This document shows, in pieces, positions 45,776 through 54,822 of a stretch of DNA of 64,000 bases. Position 1 is the stretch's first letter. Every line of letters starts with the position of its first letter. This DNA is from Bradyrhizobium sp. URHD0069. GTDB lineage: Bacteria; Pseudomonadota; Alphaproteobacteria; Rhizobiales; Xanthobacteraceae. A program made the position numbers and the translations under genes. The notes beneath the pieces are model-generated. The model saw only the letters and a list, made by a program, of their open reading frames with translations, did not search any database and was not told where the DNA came from. The stretch spans positions 62,001 to 126,000 of the forward strand of contig NZ_JNIJ01000019.1 in NCBI RefSeq assembly GCF_000701345.1. Reading direction: 5' to 3'.

Positions 45776-47755
45776 TTACCGCGGCGGCGCGGTGCCGGGC
45801 GGCGGGGGCGGCAGCGATGCGGCGCCGCCGTTGAGTAAGGGCGTGATGTTGCGGATGGTGACGCGCCGATTGATGCGGCTCGGCTCATCCGTCTCCTCCT
45901 TCAGATATTGCTCGCCGTAACCTTGCGAGGTCAGGTTTTCCGCCGGCACCTGGAATTGCTGGGTCAGCGATTCGGCGGCGGATTCGGCGCGGCGATCTGA
46001 CAGCGACAGGTTGTCGATGTCCGACCCCACCGCGTCGGTATGCCCTTCGATCAGGAACACCACGCGCGGATTGGCCGCAATCGCGCGATTGAGTCCGTCC
46101 GCGATCGCCTGCAGCTTCGAGGCCTGATCGGGCGAAATTTCCCACGATCCGGTTTCGAAGTTGATGCTGTCGAGGTCGATGCTCGGCATGCGCTGGCGTA
46201 CCGAGGCGCTGTAACGGATTTCGTCGAGCGAGTAACGCCGATCGATCCGTTCTACCGGCGGTGCGATCATGGTGTCATAGATCAGTTCGGGCGGCGCACC
46301 CTCGGCATCGACGATATAGCGATCAAGCGGAATACCGATCACCGGGGGCGGCAGATCGACATAGAATCCGCCGATTCCGCGCGGGCCGCGATAACTGTTG
46401 TCGATGATGATGATCTCGCGGCCCCGTGGATCCCTGCGGATTCGGCGCAGCAGCAAGCCGTCGCGACCGCTCACGTTAATGATCTGCGAGCCGTCGGGGC
46501 GAACCACGATGGTGCGCCTCTCATTGCCGACCTGCTGGGTCCGGATGTCGCGCGCACCATAACGGAATCGATCGACTTCGTTGTGACGAATGAATGCCTG
46601 GCCGCCGGGATCGCGAACGATGACCCGGCCCGGCTCGGTAATGACGGTGCGGCCGCCTTCCTGGGTTTCCCGCCGTGCACCACGGAAGTCGTCGAGGCGG
46701 CGCGGCCCCGGTGCCGCCGCACCCCGAGCAATTGGCGCCAGGGCTTGGGCAGGCGGTGGCGCGGCCGGAATCGGCGCGGCGACGGTGGGCGGCGGACGGC
46801 GTGCGACCGCTGCGCCGGGCGGCAATGCGGTCTGGCCTCCTGCGCGACCGGGTGCAGGAGTAGCGGTCGGCGCAGCCGGAGCTGCACTCGGCGTCGGAGT
46901 GCCATTCGGCGCCGGTCCGGTGCGCGCCGCTGGCGGCGTCGTCTCCGCGCCTCCGCCGGCGGGAGGTGGCGATGGCGGCCGAGTCGGACTCGGCGATGCC
47001 GCAGGTGTTTGCCTGGCGTCTGCCGGCGGCGGAGTTTGAGTCTGCGGACCGGCGGCGGGCGGAGTGGGCGATGGTGAAGGCGATTGCTTCGCGCCCGCCG
47101 GCGGCGGCGCAGCTGCAGGCGGCGCGGTTTGAGTTTGCGGCGCTGCTGCTGGCGGAGTGGGCGATGGCGAAGGAGGCGGCGTCCGTCCGCCTGGTGCAAC
47201 CCTCGGCTGAGGCTGACCGGGTGCCGAAGGCGCGGCTCCTGCCGGAGGCAATTGTCTAGCGCCCGCGGGCGGCGGCGGCACCGGAGAGGGCGTGCTCTTC
47301 TGCTGCTGCTGAACTGGAGGCGCGGCGCTCGGCGGGGCCGGCTGCTTCGGTTGAGCGGGCGGCTGCGCTGCCGGCGGGGCCGGACGCGGCGGTGGTGCCG
47401 CAGCAGGCGGCGGCGTCGGACGCGGTGGCGGTGCCGCAGCAGGAGGCGGAGTGGGGCGAGGCGGAGGAGCCGCAGCGGGCGGCGGCGCGGGTCGCGGCGG
47501 AGGAGCTGCCGCCGGCGGCGCGGGCCGGGGTGGAGGAGGGGGCGCGGCAGCGGGAGGCGCTGGACGTGCGGGTGGCTGAGCCGCGGGCGGCGCAGCCTTC
47601 GGTGGCGCCTTGGGTCTTCCATCGGGACCAACTTCGCCCGGCGCCTCGCGCTGCGCGACAACCAACGGCGCGGTTTGCGCGTGCGATGCAGAGGCTGCGA
47701 AGTGCATCGCCGTAAGAGCGGTCGTGGCAAGCAGCACGAGGCGAAGTTTTGTCAT
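45776..47755 (-). CDS. OmpA family protein with long proline-rich linker
   Basis: The 659-residue product has a signal peptide (cleavage near SHA-QTA), then about 280 residues of Pro/Ala-rich low complexity with repeats of the PPPRPAPP kind. A middle domain follows (RRDPRGREIIIID, RGPRGIGGFYVDLPPPVIG), then a C-terminal OmpA-like peptidoglycan-binding domain. This carries INFETGSWEIS, IEGHTDAVGSDIDNLSLSDRRAES and RRVTI, so the diaminopimelate-binding Asp and Arg are present. It tethers the outer membrane or a surface structure to the wall. The ATG at 47755 gives a standard signal peptide. Confidence 0.88.
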   Translation of the reverse strand: MTKLRLVLLATTALTAMHFAASASHAQTAPLVVAQREAPGEVGPDGRPKAPPKAAPPAAQPPARPAPPAAAPPPPPRPAPPAAAPPPRPAPPPAAAPPPRPTPPPAAAPPPRPTPPPAAAPPPRPAPPAAQPPAQPKQPAPPSAAPPVQQQQKSTPSPVPPPPAGARQLPPAGAAPSAPGQPQPRVAPGGRTPPPSPSPTPPAAAPQTQTAPPAAAPPPAGAKQSPSPSPTPPAAGPQTQTPPPADARQTPAASPSPTRPPSPPPAGGGAETTPPAARTGPAPNGTPTPSAAPAAPTATPAPGRAGGQTALPPGAAVARRPPPTVAAPIPAAPPPAQALAPIARGAAAPGPRRLDDFRGARRETQEGGRTVITEPGRVIVRDPGGQAFIRHNEVDRFRYGARDIRTQQVGNERRTIVVRPDGSQIINVSGRDGLLLRRIRRDPRGREIIIIDNSYRGPRGIGGFYVDLPPPVIGIPLDRYIVDAEGAPPELIYDTMIAPPVERIDRRYSLDEIRYSASVRQRMPSIDLDSINFETGSWEISPDQASKLQAIADGLNRAIAANPRVVFLIEGHTDAVGSDIDNLSLSDRRAESAAESLTQQFQVPAENLTSQGYGEQYLKEETDEPSRINRRVTIRNITPLLNGGAASLPPPPPGTAPPR

Positions 47756-47929
47756 GATGGTGTGGTCCCCGGAGAAAATGTTCGGCAACAAGGTTTGTCG
47801 ATCAACGAATAAGCGTTAGGCCGGAATGTGGCGGCCCTTAACAGCAAACTTGTTTTTATTTGTGAAAACGCAAGGCCTTGACGAGCCGTTGTTCATTGCG
47901 CATTCAGACGATTGTTTGAAATCGAATTT

Positions 47930-48235
47930 TCATATTCTCCCCTGCGGCATGTCTGATACGCCCGGATTCAGGTTGGGCTCAGAGGCCGGCAAATCGCCGA
48001 TTTCAGCGTCGGTGGATTCAGCGTCGGTTGGATCAGGCGCGCGCGGTCCTGGCGGACCTCGCACGGGCAATTCGTCGGGCGTGTTGCCCGGCAACTCATC
48101 AGGCCGCGGTGGTTCGCCGGGATCCTGCATCGGCGGCGGCACCTCGGGCCGTGGATTTCCCGGCGGGCTTTCCTGCGGCGGCTCCGAAGGTTCTCCTGGC
48201 TTGATCGGCGGCTCTTCTGGCGGATCAATCGGCAT
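47930..48235 (-). CDS. Small proline/glutamate-rich protein, hypothetical
   Basis: The 101-residue product is almost all Pro, Glu, Asp and Gly (for example EPPIKPGEPSEPPQE), with no hydrophobic segment and no cysteine. An AAAGG lies about six bases before the ATG at 48235. Low-complexity frames can be spurious in GC-rich DNA, and this one has no family I recognise; it is kept because the start context is good and the composition is acidic rather than the Arg/Ala-rich type of a shadow frame. Confidence 0.45.
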   Translation of the reverse strand: MPIDPPEEPPIKPGEPSEPPQESPPGNPRPEVPPPMQDPGEPPRPDELPGNTPDELPVRGPPGPRAPDPTDAESTDAEIGDLPASEPNLNPGVSDMPQGRI

Positions 48236-48434
48236 GTCGCCCTTTGCGGAATTTCTTCCAGAATTTCAACCTGCATCAACGGCGCGGCATCGCCAATGTT
48301 CCCGGTAGGTTTGAACATCGTGTCGCCATCAGAGCGATTCGATTCATCCCGGCGCGTGGCAGACCGCCTCGATATCGTAATCGGAAACCCGACGTGGTCG
48401 ATCATCAGAACCTCCCTCAGGTCTCAGACACCAG

Positions 48435-49289
48435 TTATTGCTTCACCAAGAGCGTGTTGCTGCGAGTCTTGCCGGTCTCGGCATAGCCGCCCGCGCGCAT
48501 GTCGGCAATGCAGTCCTCTAACCATTCGTGGCGCGACAGGTGCTCGATCACCACCGCGCGCGGCCACAGCGATGGCGGCGCTTGCTTGAAGAAACCGGTC
48601 AGTACGCGATCCTCGTAACCCTCGACATCGATCTTCAGCGCATCGACGCGCTCCACCCCAGCGTCGCCGAGAATGCGCTGCAGCCGCAACGACGGCACCT
48701 TGATGGCACTGCCCGAGAGTTTGCCGGCGACGATGTGGCTAGCGCCGAGATTGTCGCCGTCGGTCTCGATCATCAACTCGCCGTCGGAAGGGCCGGCGGC
48801 GACGGCCACCAGCGTAACCTGGCTGTAGCCGGAGGCGGCTCGGTTGAACGCAAGCCGCGCATGGGTGATGGGATGCGGCTCGATCGCGATCACTTTTCCA
48901 TTTGCGCCGACGTAGCGCGCCAGCACCATGGCGTAGGTACCGACATTGGCGCCGACATCGACAAACACGCCGCCGACGCCGGTATGCGCGCGCAGAAAAT
49001 CCAGCTCCTCGAGATTGTAATCGGGATTGAACAAGGCGCCGCGCTCGGTGGCACTGGCCTGGTGATAAAATCGAAACGACGCGCCCTGATATTGGACATC
49101 GACCGGACCCGCGCGCAACAGGTTGACCAGCCGCGATAGCATCGGGCGGAACGCGCCGCGCTTCAGCCGCGAGCGTTGCGCAAGCGAGATGATCGCCTGC
49201 TGCGCGCGCGTAGGCGCGAACGCGCCGAACGGGGGCGACGCCGGATCGTTGGCTGCGGCGATGCGAGGCGGCAGTGTCGGTGTCGTCAA
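48435..49289 (-). CDS. FkbM family methyltransferase
   Basis: The 284-residue product has the SAM-binding GVFVDVGANVGTYAMVLA (motif I), AIEPHPITHARL (motif II) and a later DALKIDVEGYEDRVLTGF, the FkbM family signature. It transfers a methyl group, usually to a hydroxyl of a sugar or metabolite. No polysaccharide gene cluster is adjacent, so the substrate is unknown. It follows no obvious operon partner. Confidence 0.9.
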   Translation of the reverse strand: MTTPTLPPRIAAANDPASPPFGAFAPTRAQQAIISLAQRSRLKRGAFRPMLSRLVNLLRAGPVDVQYQGASFRFYHQASATERGALFNPDYNLEELDFLRAHTGVGGVFVDVGANVGTYAMVLARYVGANGKVIAIEPHPITHARLAFNRAASGYSQVTLVAVAAGPSDGELMIETDGDNLGASHIVAGKLSGSAIKVPSLRLQRILGDAGVERVDALKIDVEGYEDRVLTGFFKQAPPSLWPRAVVIEHLSRHEWLEDCIADMRAGGYAETGKTRSNTLLVKQ

Positions 49290-49543
49290 GAAATCCTCGT
49301 GGAAACTTGCGGAAGCGGCGCATGCATAGCCGACTTTGCGGATGACTCCAACGACACACTCGACGTCGTCCCGGCCAGCAAGGCAACGGATTCGGCCCTG
49401 GCCGGCGCGATGACGGGCCCCGCGAGTGTGAGCCGATCGTTTAGAGCTGCGCCCATTACCTTTGTCGGAGCATCCATACGCGATTAGCCTGGCTTGTCCG
49501 CATCGTCCTGGGCTAACTTTCGAGAACCGTGGAGGCTGACATC

Positions 49544-50650
49544 ATGCTGATCACGAACGTCAAGGCGCATCACGTATCTATCCCCTACGACGCCGGTGTG
49601 GCGAGCTTCAGGCAAGGCGCCTCAGCCATAGCGGCGCTTGATATCGTCCTCGTCGAAGTCTCCACCGACGCGGGAGTCACCGGCTGGGGCGATGCCTTTG
49701 GCTATGTGTGTCCACGATCTGCCGCCACCGCGATCGATGAAATGATTGCGCCGCAGGCCCGAGGCCTCGAAGTTCCCGATGCCGAGGCCATTCCCGCCTT
49801 CATGGATCGCATTCAGCGCAACCTGCATCTGTTCGGCCGTTATGGCATCACGATGTTCGCGATCTCCGGGCTCGACATCGCATTGTGGGATCTTGCCGCA
49901 AGAGTGAAGGGCGTGCCATTGCACCGCCTGATCGGCACCAGCAGGCGGGCGCGGATTCCGGCCTATGCGAGCCTGCTTCGGATCGGGACGCCGGAGCTTG
50001 TCGCCCGCGAATGCGAGACGGCGATGCGAGGTGGCTACAAGGCCATCAAGCTGCATGAGACGACCGCGCCGACCGTGTTTGCGGCCCGTGAGGCTATGGG
50101 CGCGGGGGTCCCGCTGATGGTTGACATGAATTGCCCGATGGATGGAGCCGAGGCGACTGCCTTCGCGCGCGCTTGTCGGCCAGCCGCGCCGATGTTCCTC
50201 GAGGAGCCGGTCTGGCCACCCGAGGACTTTGCGACCCTGGCGCAGGTACGCTCGGAAGGAGGGATCGATCTTGCGGCGGGCGAGAACGCGTGCACGGTCC
50301 ATCAATTCCGTCAAATGATGAGCGCCGGCGCCGTGAGCTATGCACAGCCCTCGGTTACCAAGGTCGGCGGTGTTAGCGAATACCTCAAGGTCGCTGCGTT
50401 GGCCGATCAAATGGGCGTAAGGCTTGCGCCGCATTCCCCCTATTTCGGGCCGGGCTTTCTGGCGACACTGCAGCTTATGTCTCTGCGCGATGACGGCACG
50501 TTCGTCGAAGTGTTTTACATGAACCGCGCTGCCTGTCTTTGGGGCGACCACATCAACGTCGATGCTGATGGCGCCATCCCGGTGCCCCAGGGGCCGGGGC
50601 TAGGCTACGAGCCGGACAAGGCGATCATCGAGCATTACCGCGTTTCATGA
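49544..50650 (+). CDS. Mandelate racemase/muconate lactonizing enzyme (enolase superfamily)
   Basis: The 368-residue product has the N-terminal capping domain and C-terminal barrel of the enolase superfamily. GGYKAIKLHE carries the K-x2-K bases, MVDMNCPMD the first metal Asp, FLEEPVWP the Glu and LAAGENAC the third metal Glu; HSPYFGPG near residue 310 supplies a His base. It is thus mandelate racemase-like, abstracting a proton next to a carboxylate. The ATG at 49544 follows GGAGG at eight bases; a GTG 15 bases upstream is less likely. Substrate unknown. Confidence 0.9.
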   Translation: MLITNVKAHHVSIPYDAGVASFRQGASAIAALDIVLVEVSTDAGVTGWGDAFGYVCPRSAATAIDEMIAPQARGLEVPDAEAIPAFMDRIQRNLHLFGRYGITMFAISGLDIALWDLAARVKGVPLHRLIGTSRRARIPAYASLLRIGTPELVARECETAMRGGYKAIKLHETTAPTVFAAREAMGAGVPLMVDMNCPMDGAEATAFARACRPAAPMFLEEPVWPPEDFATLAQVRSEGGIDLAAGENACTVHQFRQMMSAGAVSYAQPSVTKVGGVSEYLKVAALADQMGVRLAPHSPYFGPGFLATLQLMSLRDDGTFVEVFYMNRAACLWGDHINVDADGAIPVPQGPGLGYEPDKAIIEHYRVS

Positions 50651-51035
50651 CCGGCATTGCGCTTCATCCCGGTGCTCGACTTGCCGGTCGGCGGTGTCGT
50701 GCGTCGAAACTGCCGTGAATGGACATCGCGGCAGCGCCAACAAGTGAGGCATGAACGCCGACGCAGCCATCAGCGTCCGGAGCGAGTCCACCGCGACTAA
50801 ACCAAGGTATGGGCCACCCCAAACCAACACGACATTCGAAACAACCCTCCGTAGGGTCGAGCCGTTCGCCTTGATCAGATTAAGCTGATCCAAGGATCTA
50901 GGTCAGTATGTGCCGACAAGACGGCGTGCCTACAATCGTGGCGCGGATGCTCGGCCACTACGGATCGGCTGATAGTTTCCATCGCCTTTAGCAACATCGC
51001 AGCCTGCGTTCGCCGTCGAAGAAGAGGAGCACTTC
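50651..51035. promoter_or_regulatory. Gene-free stretch upstream of cydA with possible FNR/FixK-like sites
   Basis: GATCAG at 50873-50878 and CTGATC at 50885-50890 are a perfect inverted repeat with six-base spacer, flanked by TT and CAA (TTGATCAG...CTGATCCAA). At 50893-50906 AGGATCTAGGTCAG resembles the FNR-type TTGAT-N4-GTCAA with three mismatches. Both are about 240-270 bases upstream of cydA. Nothing else is recognisable here. Confidence 0.35.
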
Positions 51036-51155
51036 GTGAGCAAACCGATCGTCAGCGCGGCCTCCGTCCGAGCCGCGCCGCTGGTCTTCGGCGCAGCACG
51101 GACCCCAGATGCCGCTGCCGCAAGCGCTGAAGGAAAGCAATCATGTTCGGCCTGA
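51036..51155 (+). CDS. Possible 39-residue leader peptide overlapping the cydA start
   Basis: A GTG with GAGGAG six bases upstream opens a 39-codon frame (MSKPIVSAASVRAAPLVF at its start) whose stop lies 10 bases inside cydA. This arrangement would couple cydA translation to the leader. There is no family I recognise, and a chance frame in GC-rich DNA is the alternative. Confidence 0.35.
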   Translation: MSKPIVSAASVRAAPLVFGAARTPDAAAASAEGKQSCSA

Positions 51156-52570
51156 CCGCACTTGAACTCGCGCGGATCCAATTCGGATTCACGATATCAG
51201 CACACATCATCTTCCCCGCGATCACCATCGGCCTTGCGAGCTATCTCGTGACGCTGGAAGGCCTGTGGTTGTGGAAGAAAGACACCACCTATCGCGACCT
51301 CTATCATTTCTGGTCGCACGTCTTCGCCGTCAACTTCGCCATGGGCGTCGTTTCCGGCATCGTCATGGCCTACCAGTTCGGTACCAACTGGAGCTATTAC
51401 TCGGCCTTCGCAGGAACCATCACGGGTCCGCTGCTCAGCTACGAGGTGTTGACCGCCTTCTTCCTCGAAGCCGGATTCCTGGGCGTGATGCTGTTCGGAT
51501 GGAACAAGGTTGGGCCGGGCCTGCACTTCTTCGCCACTGTCATGGTGGCGATCGGGACGCTCATGTCGGCAACCTGGATTCTCGCCTCCAATAGCTGGAT
51601 GCAGACACCGCAAGGCTTCGAAATCATCAATGGCCGTGTCGTGCCCGTCGATTGGCTGAAGGTGATCTTCAATCCTTCATTCCCATACCGCCTCGCGCAC
51701 ATGACGGTAGCGGCCTTTCTCTCCGTGGCGCTGATCGTCGGAGCATCCGGCGCATGGCACCTGCTCAAACGGCGTGACACGCCGGCCGTGCGCACGATGT
51801 TTTCGATGGCCATGTGGATGGTGCTTATTGTTACGCCTATACAGATCGTCATCGGTGACCAACACGGCCTCAACACTCTCGAGCATCAGCCGGCGAAAAT
51901 CGCCGCGGTCGAGGGTCACTGGGAGAACAAGCCCGGCGAGAGCGTGCCGCTGATCCTGTTTGGCTGGCCCGACATGGCTGCTGAGACGACACGTTATGCC
52001 TTGCAGGTTCCGCACTTGGGTAGCGTCGTCCTGACCCATAGCTGGAACGACCAGATTCGCGGCTTGAAGGAGTTCGCCCCCGAGGACCGGCCGAACTCCA
52101 CGATCGTTTTCTGGACCTTCCGGATCATGGCCGGGCTGGGCTTCCTCATGCTGCTGCTTGGCCTTTGGGGCGCCTGGGCACGCTGGCGCCATGAGCTCTA
52201 CCGCTCGAAGCTTTTTCTGCGCTTTGCGGTGCTGATGGGCCCAGCGGGTCTGGTGGCGCTCCTGGCCGGATGGCTCACCACCGAGATCGGCCGCCAGCCC
52301 TGGGTGGTCTATGGCGTGATGCGGACGAAGGACGCGGTATCGAACCACTCTGCGCTCGCACTTTCGATAACGCTGATCGTGTTCATCGTCATGTATCTGA
52401 CCGTCTTCGGCACGGGCATCCGGTACATGTTGCAGTTGGTGGCGAAAGGCCCCCAGCCGTATGGCGAGCATCCACCCGAACCGGAAAGCGGTCGGCCGGC
52501 GCGTCCTTTGTCCGCCGTCCCCGACAGCGTGGATGCGGCGAGTGAACTACCGAGCGGCAGCAGGAGGTAG
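51143..52570 (+). CDS. cydA: Cytochrome bd ubiquinol oxidase subunit I (cyanide-insensitive oxidase type)
   Basis: The 475-residue membrane protein has haem-ligand histidine in TISAHIIFPA near residue 21, a second His in RLAHMTVAAF near 187, and the quinol-binding region GDQHGLNTLEHQPAK near 250. A short Q-loop and TEIGRQPWVVYG follow, as in CioA-type subunits. With subunit II it oxidises ubiquinol and reduces oxygen to water at high affinity without pumping protons. It is first of the cydAB-DUF2474 operon; AAGGAAAG precedes the ATG. Confidence 0.95.
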   Translation: MFGLTALELARIQFGFTISAHIIFPAITIGLASYLVTLEGLWLWKKDTTYRDLYHFWSHVFAVNFAMGVVSGIVMAYQFGTNWSYYSAFAGTITGPLLSYEVLTAFFLEAGFLGVMLFGWNKVGPGLHFFATVMVAIGTLMSATWILASNSWMQTPQGFEIINGRVVPVDWLKVIFNPSFPYRLAHMTVAAFLSVALIVGASGAWHLLKRRDTPAVRTMFSMAMWMVLIVTPIQIVIGDQHGLNTLEHQPAKIAAVEGHWENKPGESVPLILFGWPDMAAETTRYALQVPHLGSVVLTHSWNDQIRGLKEFAPEDRPNSTIVFWTFRIMAGLGFLMLLLGLWGAWARWRHELYRSKLFLRFAVLMGPAGLVALLAGWLTTEIGRQPWVVYGVMRTKDAVSNHSALALSITLIVFIVMYLTVFGTGIRYMLQLVAKGPQPYGEHPPEPESGRPARPLSAVPDSVDAASELPSGSRR

Positions 52571-52575
52571 GAACG

Positions 52576-53583
52576 ATGGGCATCGATCTTCCTGTCATCT
52601 GGGCCGTGATCATCGGCTTTGGATTGATGATGTATGTGGTGATGGATGGGTTCGATCTCGGGATCGGCATCCTCTTCCCGTTCATTCGCGACCGGGGCGA
52701 TCGCGACACCATGGTGAACACGGTTGCGCCGGTCTGGGATGGCAACGAGACCTGGCTGGTTCTGGGAGGAGCCGCGCTGATGGCGGCATTTCCGCTTGCT
52801 TATTCCGTACTGCTCAGCGCGCTCTACATTCCAATCTTCTTGATGTTGGCGGGTCTGATCTGGCGCGGCGTGGCTTTCGAATTCCGCTTCAAGGCGGACG
52901 AAACGCACAGGCCGTTCTGGGACAAGGCCTTCGCCTGGGGCTCCTACATCGCGACCTTCTCGCAAGGCGTCGCGCTGGGCGCCTTCATCAACGGCTTCAA
53001 GGTGACTGGGGCTTCCTACGACGGCGGCAGTTTTGACTGGCTGAGTCCATTCAGTCTCTTCACAGGCGTCGCCCTCATCGTGGCCTATGCCCTGCTCGGC
53101 TGCACCTGGCTCATCATGAAGACCGAAGGCGAACTGCAGCACCGACTGAAAGCGCTGGCGCCTACGATGACGCTCGTCCTTGTCGCGGCGATCGTCATCG
53201 TGAGCGTGTGGACCCCGCTCACGCATCCGAGCATCGCGACACGGTGGTTTTCATTTCCGAACATCATCATCTTCTCGCCGGTGCCCGTGCTTGTCGTGGC
53301 GACGACTTGGGTCATGATGCGCGTGCTTCGGAACGAGACGCACGCATCGCCGTTCCTGCTCGCGCTGCTGTTGCTGTTCCTGGGCTATACTGGTTTGGCG
53401 ATCAGCCTGTGGCCGAACATCATTCCACCGGCCATATCGATCAGGGAGGCCGCCGGGCCGCCGGAAAGCATGGGCTTCACGCTGGTCGGTGCGCTTTTCG
53501 TCATCCCCTTGATCCTCGGCTACACCGCAATGTCCTATTACGTATTCCGCGGGAAGGTGAGAGCCGGCGAGGGGTATCATTGA
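52576..53583 (+). CDS. cydB: Cytochrome bd ubiquinol oxidase subunit II
   Basis: The 335-residue product has the subunit II signature: YVVMDGFDLGIGILFPF near residue 20, VAPVWDGNETWLVLGG and WRGVAFEFRFK, with eight to nine membrane helices. It partners subunit I and lacks haem ligands. It begins six bases after cydA ends and its stop codon overlaps the start of the third gene by one base. Confidence 0.95.
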   Translation: MGIDLPVIWAVIIGFGLMMYVVMDGFDLGIGILFPFIRDRGDRDTMVNTVAPVWDGNETWLVLGGAALMAAFPLAYSVLLSALYIPIFLMLAGLIWRGVAFEFRFKADETHRPFWDKAFAWGSYIATFSQGVALGAFINGFKVTGASYDGGSFDWLSPFSLFTGVALIVAYALLGCTWLIMKTEGELQHRLKALAPTMTLVLVAAIVIVSVWTPLTHPSIATRWFSFPNIIIFSPVPVLVVATTWVMMRVLRNETHASPFLLALLLLFLGYTGLAISLWPNIIPPAISIREAAGPPESMGFTLVGALFVIPLILGYTAMSYYVFRGKVRAGEGYH

Positions 53584-53729
53584 TGACTGCGCACCGATCC
53601 GCCGGCACCCAGACATGGCTTCGGAGGGTCGGCTGGCTTGTTCTGATCTGGGCGGCCAGTGTCCTGGCGCTGGGCGTTGTCGCGGGCCTTTTCAGATTGG
53701 TGATGAATCTCGCCGGGCTGACCGTGTGA
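53583..53729 (+). CDS. DUF2474-like small subunit of cytochrome bd oxidase
   Basis: The 48-residue product has one membrane helix (WLVLIWAASVLALGVVAGLF) preceded by a basic N-terminus, and starts on the last base of the cydB stop codon (TGATG). A one-helix DUF2474 protein at this position is typical of cyanide-insensitive-type bd operons and is comparable to CydX/CioZ, which stabilise the haem site. The length and one-base overlap support it being translated. Confidence 0.8.
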   Translation: MTAHRSAGTQTWLRRVGWLVLIWAASVLALGVVAGLFRLVMNLAGLTV

Positions 53730-53895
53730 GCAGCCCGCGCCCGGGAGGGAACGGTGCCGACACCTCCTTACAATGTGGCTGGCGACACGGGGGAGGGTCG
53801 CCACGCTTCGGCCATTCGCTATTATTGCTCGACGGCTCGGGGATTACTCAACGAGTTGAGGCGGCCGAACGTACACCTGGAAAGGGGTCCCGCGG

Positions 53896-54678
53896 CTAGA
53901 TCTGCCGCTCGACCAGCTTCAGCTTGAGTTCGGCAATGGCCTCGGACGGATTGAGGCCCTTGGGGCAGGCCTTGGCGCAGTTCATGATGGTATGACAACG
54001 ATAGAGCCGGAATGGGTCTTCCAAATCGTCGAGCCGCTCGCCGGTGGCTTCATCGCGGCTGTCCTTGACCCAGCGCGTCGCCTGCAGCAACGCGGCGGGG
54101 CCGAGAAAGCGCTCGCTGTTCCACCAATAGCTCGGGCATGAGGTCGAGCAGCAGGCGCAAAGGATGCACTCGTAGAGGCCGTCGAGCTTTTCGCGGTCCT
54201 CGTGGCTCTGCCGCCATTCCTTCTGCGGCGTCGGCGTCGTGGTCTTCAGCCACGGCTCGATCGAGGCGTATTGCGCGTAGAAATTGGTCAGGTCCGGCAC
54301 CAGATCCTTCACCACAGGCTGATGCGGCAGCGGATTGACCTTCACCGCGCCGTCCGTCACGTCGTGCATCGACTTGGTGCAGGCCAGCGTGTTCTGGCCG
54401 TCGATGTTCATGGCGCAGGAGCCGCAGACGCCTTCGCGGCAGGAGCGACGGAAGGTCAGCGTCGGATCGATGTTGTTCTTGATCCAGATCAGGCCGTCGA
54501 GAACCATCGGCCCGCAATCCTGGATATCGACGTAGTAAGTGTCGACGCTGGGATTCTTGCCGTCGTCGGGATTCCAACGGTAGATCCTGAACTCGCGGGT
54601 CTCGGTCGCGGCAGGCGGCTTCGGCCAGGTCTTGCCGCCGGTGATCCTGGAATTTTTCGGAAGTGCGAATTCAGCCAT
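53896..54678 (-). CDS. sdhB: Succinate dehydrogenase iron-sulfur subunit
   Basis: The 260-residue product has an N-terminal ferredoxin domain with the [2Fe-2S] ligands ([15 protein letters not shown] and a later Cys in NTLACTKS). The C-terminal part has [15 protein letters not shown] and [16 protein letters not shown] for the [4Fe-4S] and [3Fe-4S] clusters. It carries electrons from SdhA to ubiquinone. It is last in sdhCDAB; 144 bases separate it from sdhA. Confidence 0.97.
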   Translation of the reverse strand: MAEFALPKNSRITGGKTWPKPPAATETREFRIYRWNPDDGKNPSVDTYYVDIQDCGPMVLDGLIWIKNNIDPTLTFRRSCREGVCGSCAMNIDGQNTLACTKSMHDVTDGAVKVNPLPHQPVVKDLVPDLTNFYAQYASIEPWLKTTTPTPQKEWRQSHEDREKLDGLYECILCACCSTSCPSYWWNSERFLGPAALLQATRWVKDSRDEATGERLDDLEDPFRLYRCHTIMNCAKACPKGLNPSEAIAELKLKLVERQI

Positions 54679-54822
54679 TGTCTTGCCTTTTTAGTTCAAT
54701 CCGTCATTGCCAGGCATAGTAATCTGCTTGCGCAGACTACGTGAACTTGTTTGCGCTCCCGGCAATCCATCTGGCGAAGATGGATGGATGCGAGGGTCAA
54801 GCCCGCGCCTGACAAGTCGCCA

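Noticed and set aside
46040..47812. Plus-strand frames opposite the proline-rich OmpA gene
   Set aside because: Low-complexity Arg/Gly frames produced by the complementary strand of Pro/Ala codons.
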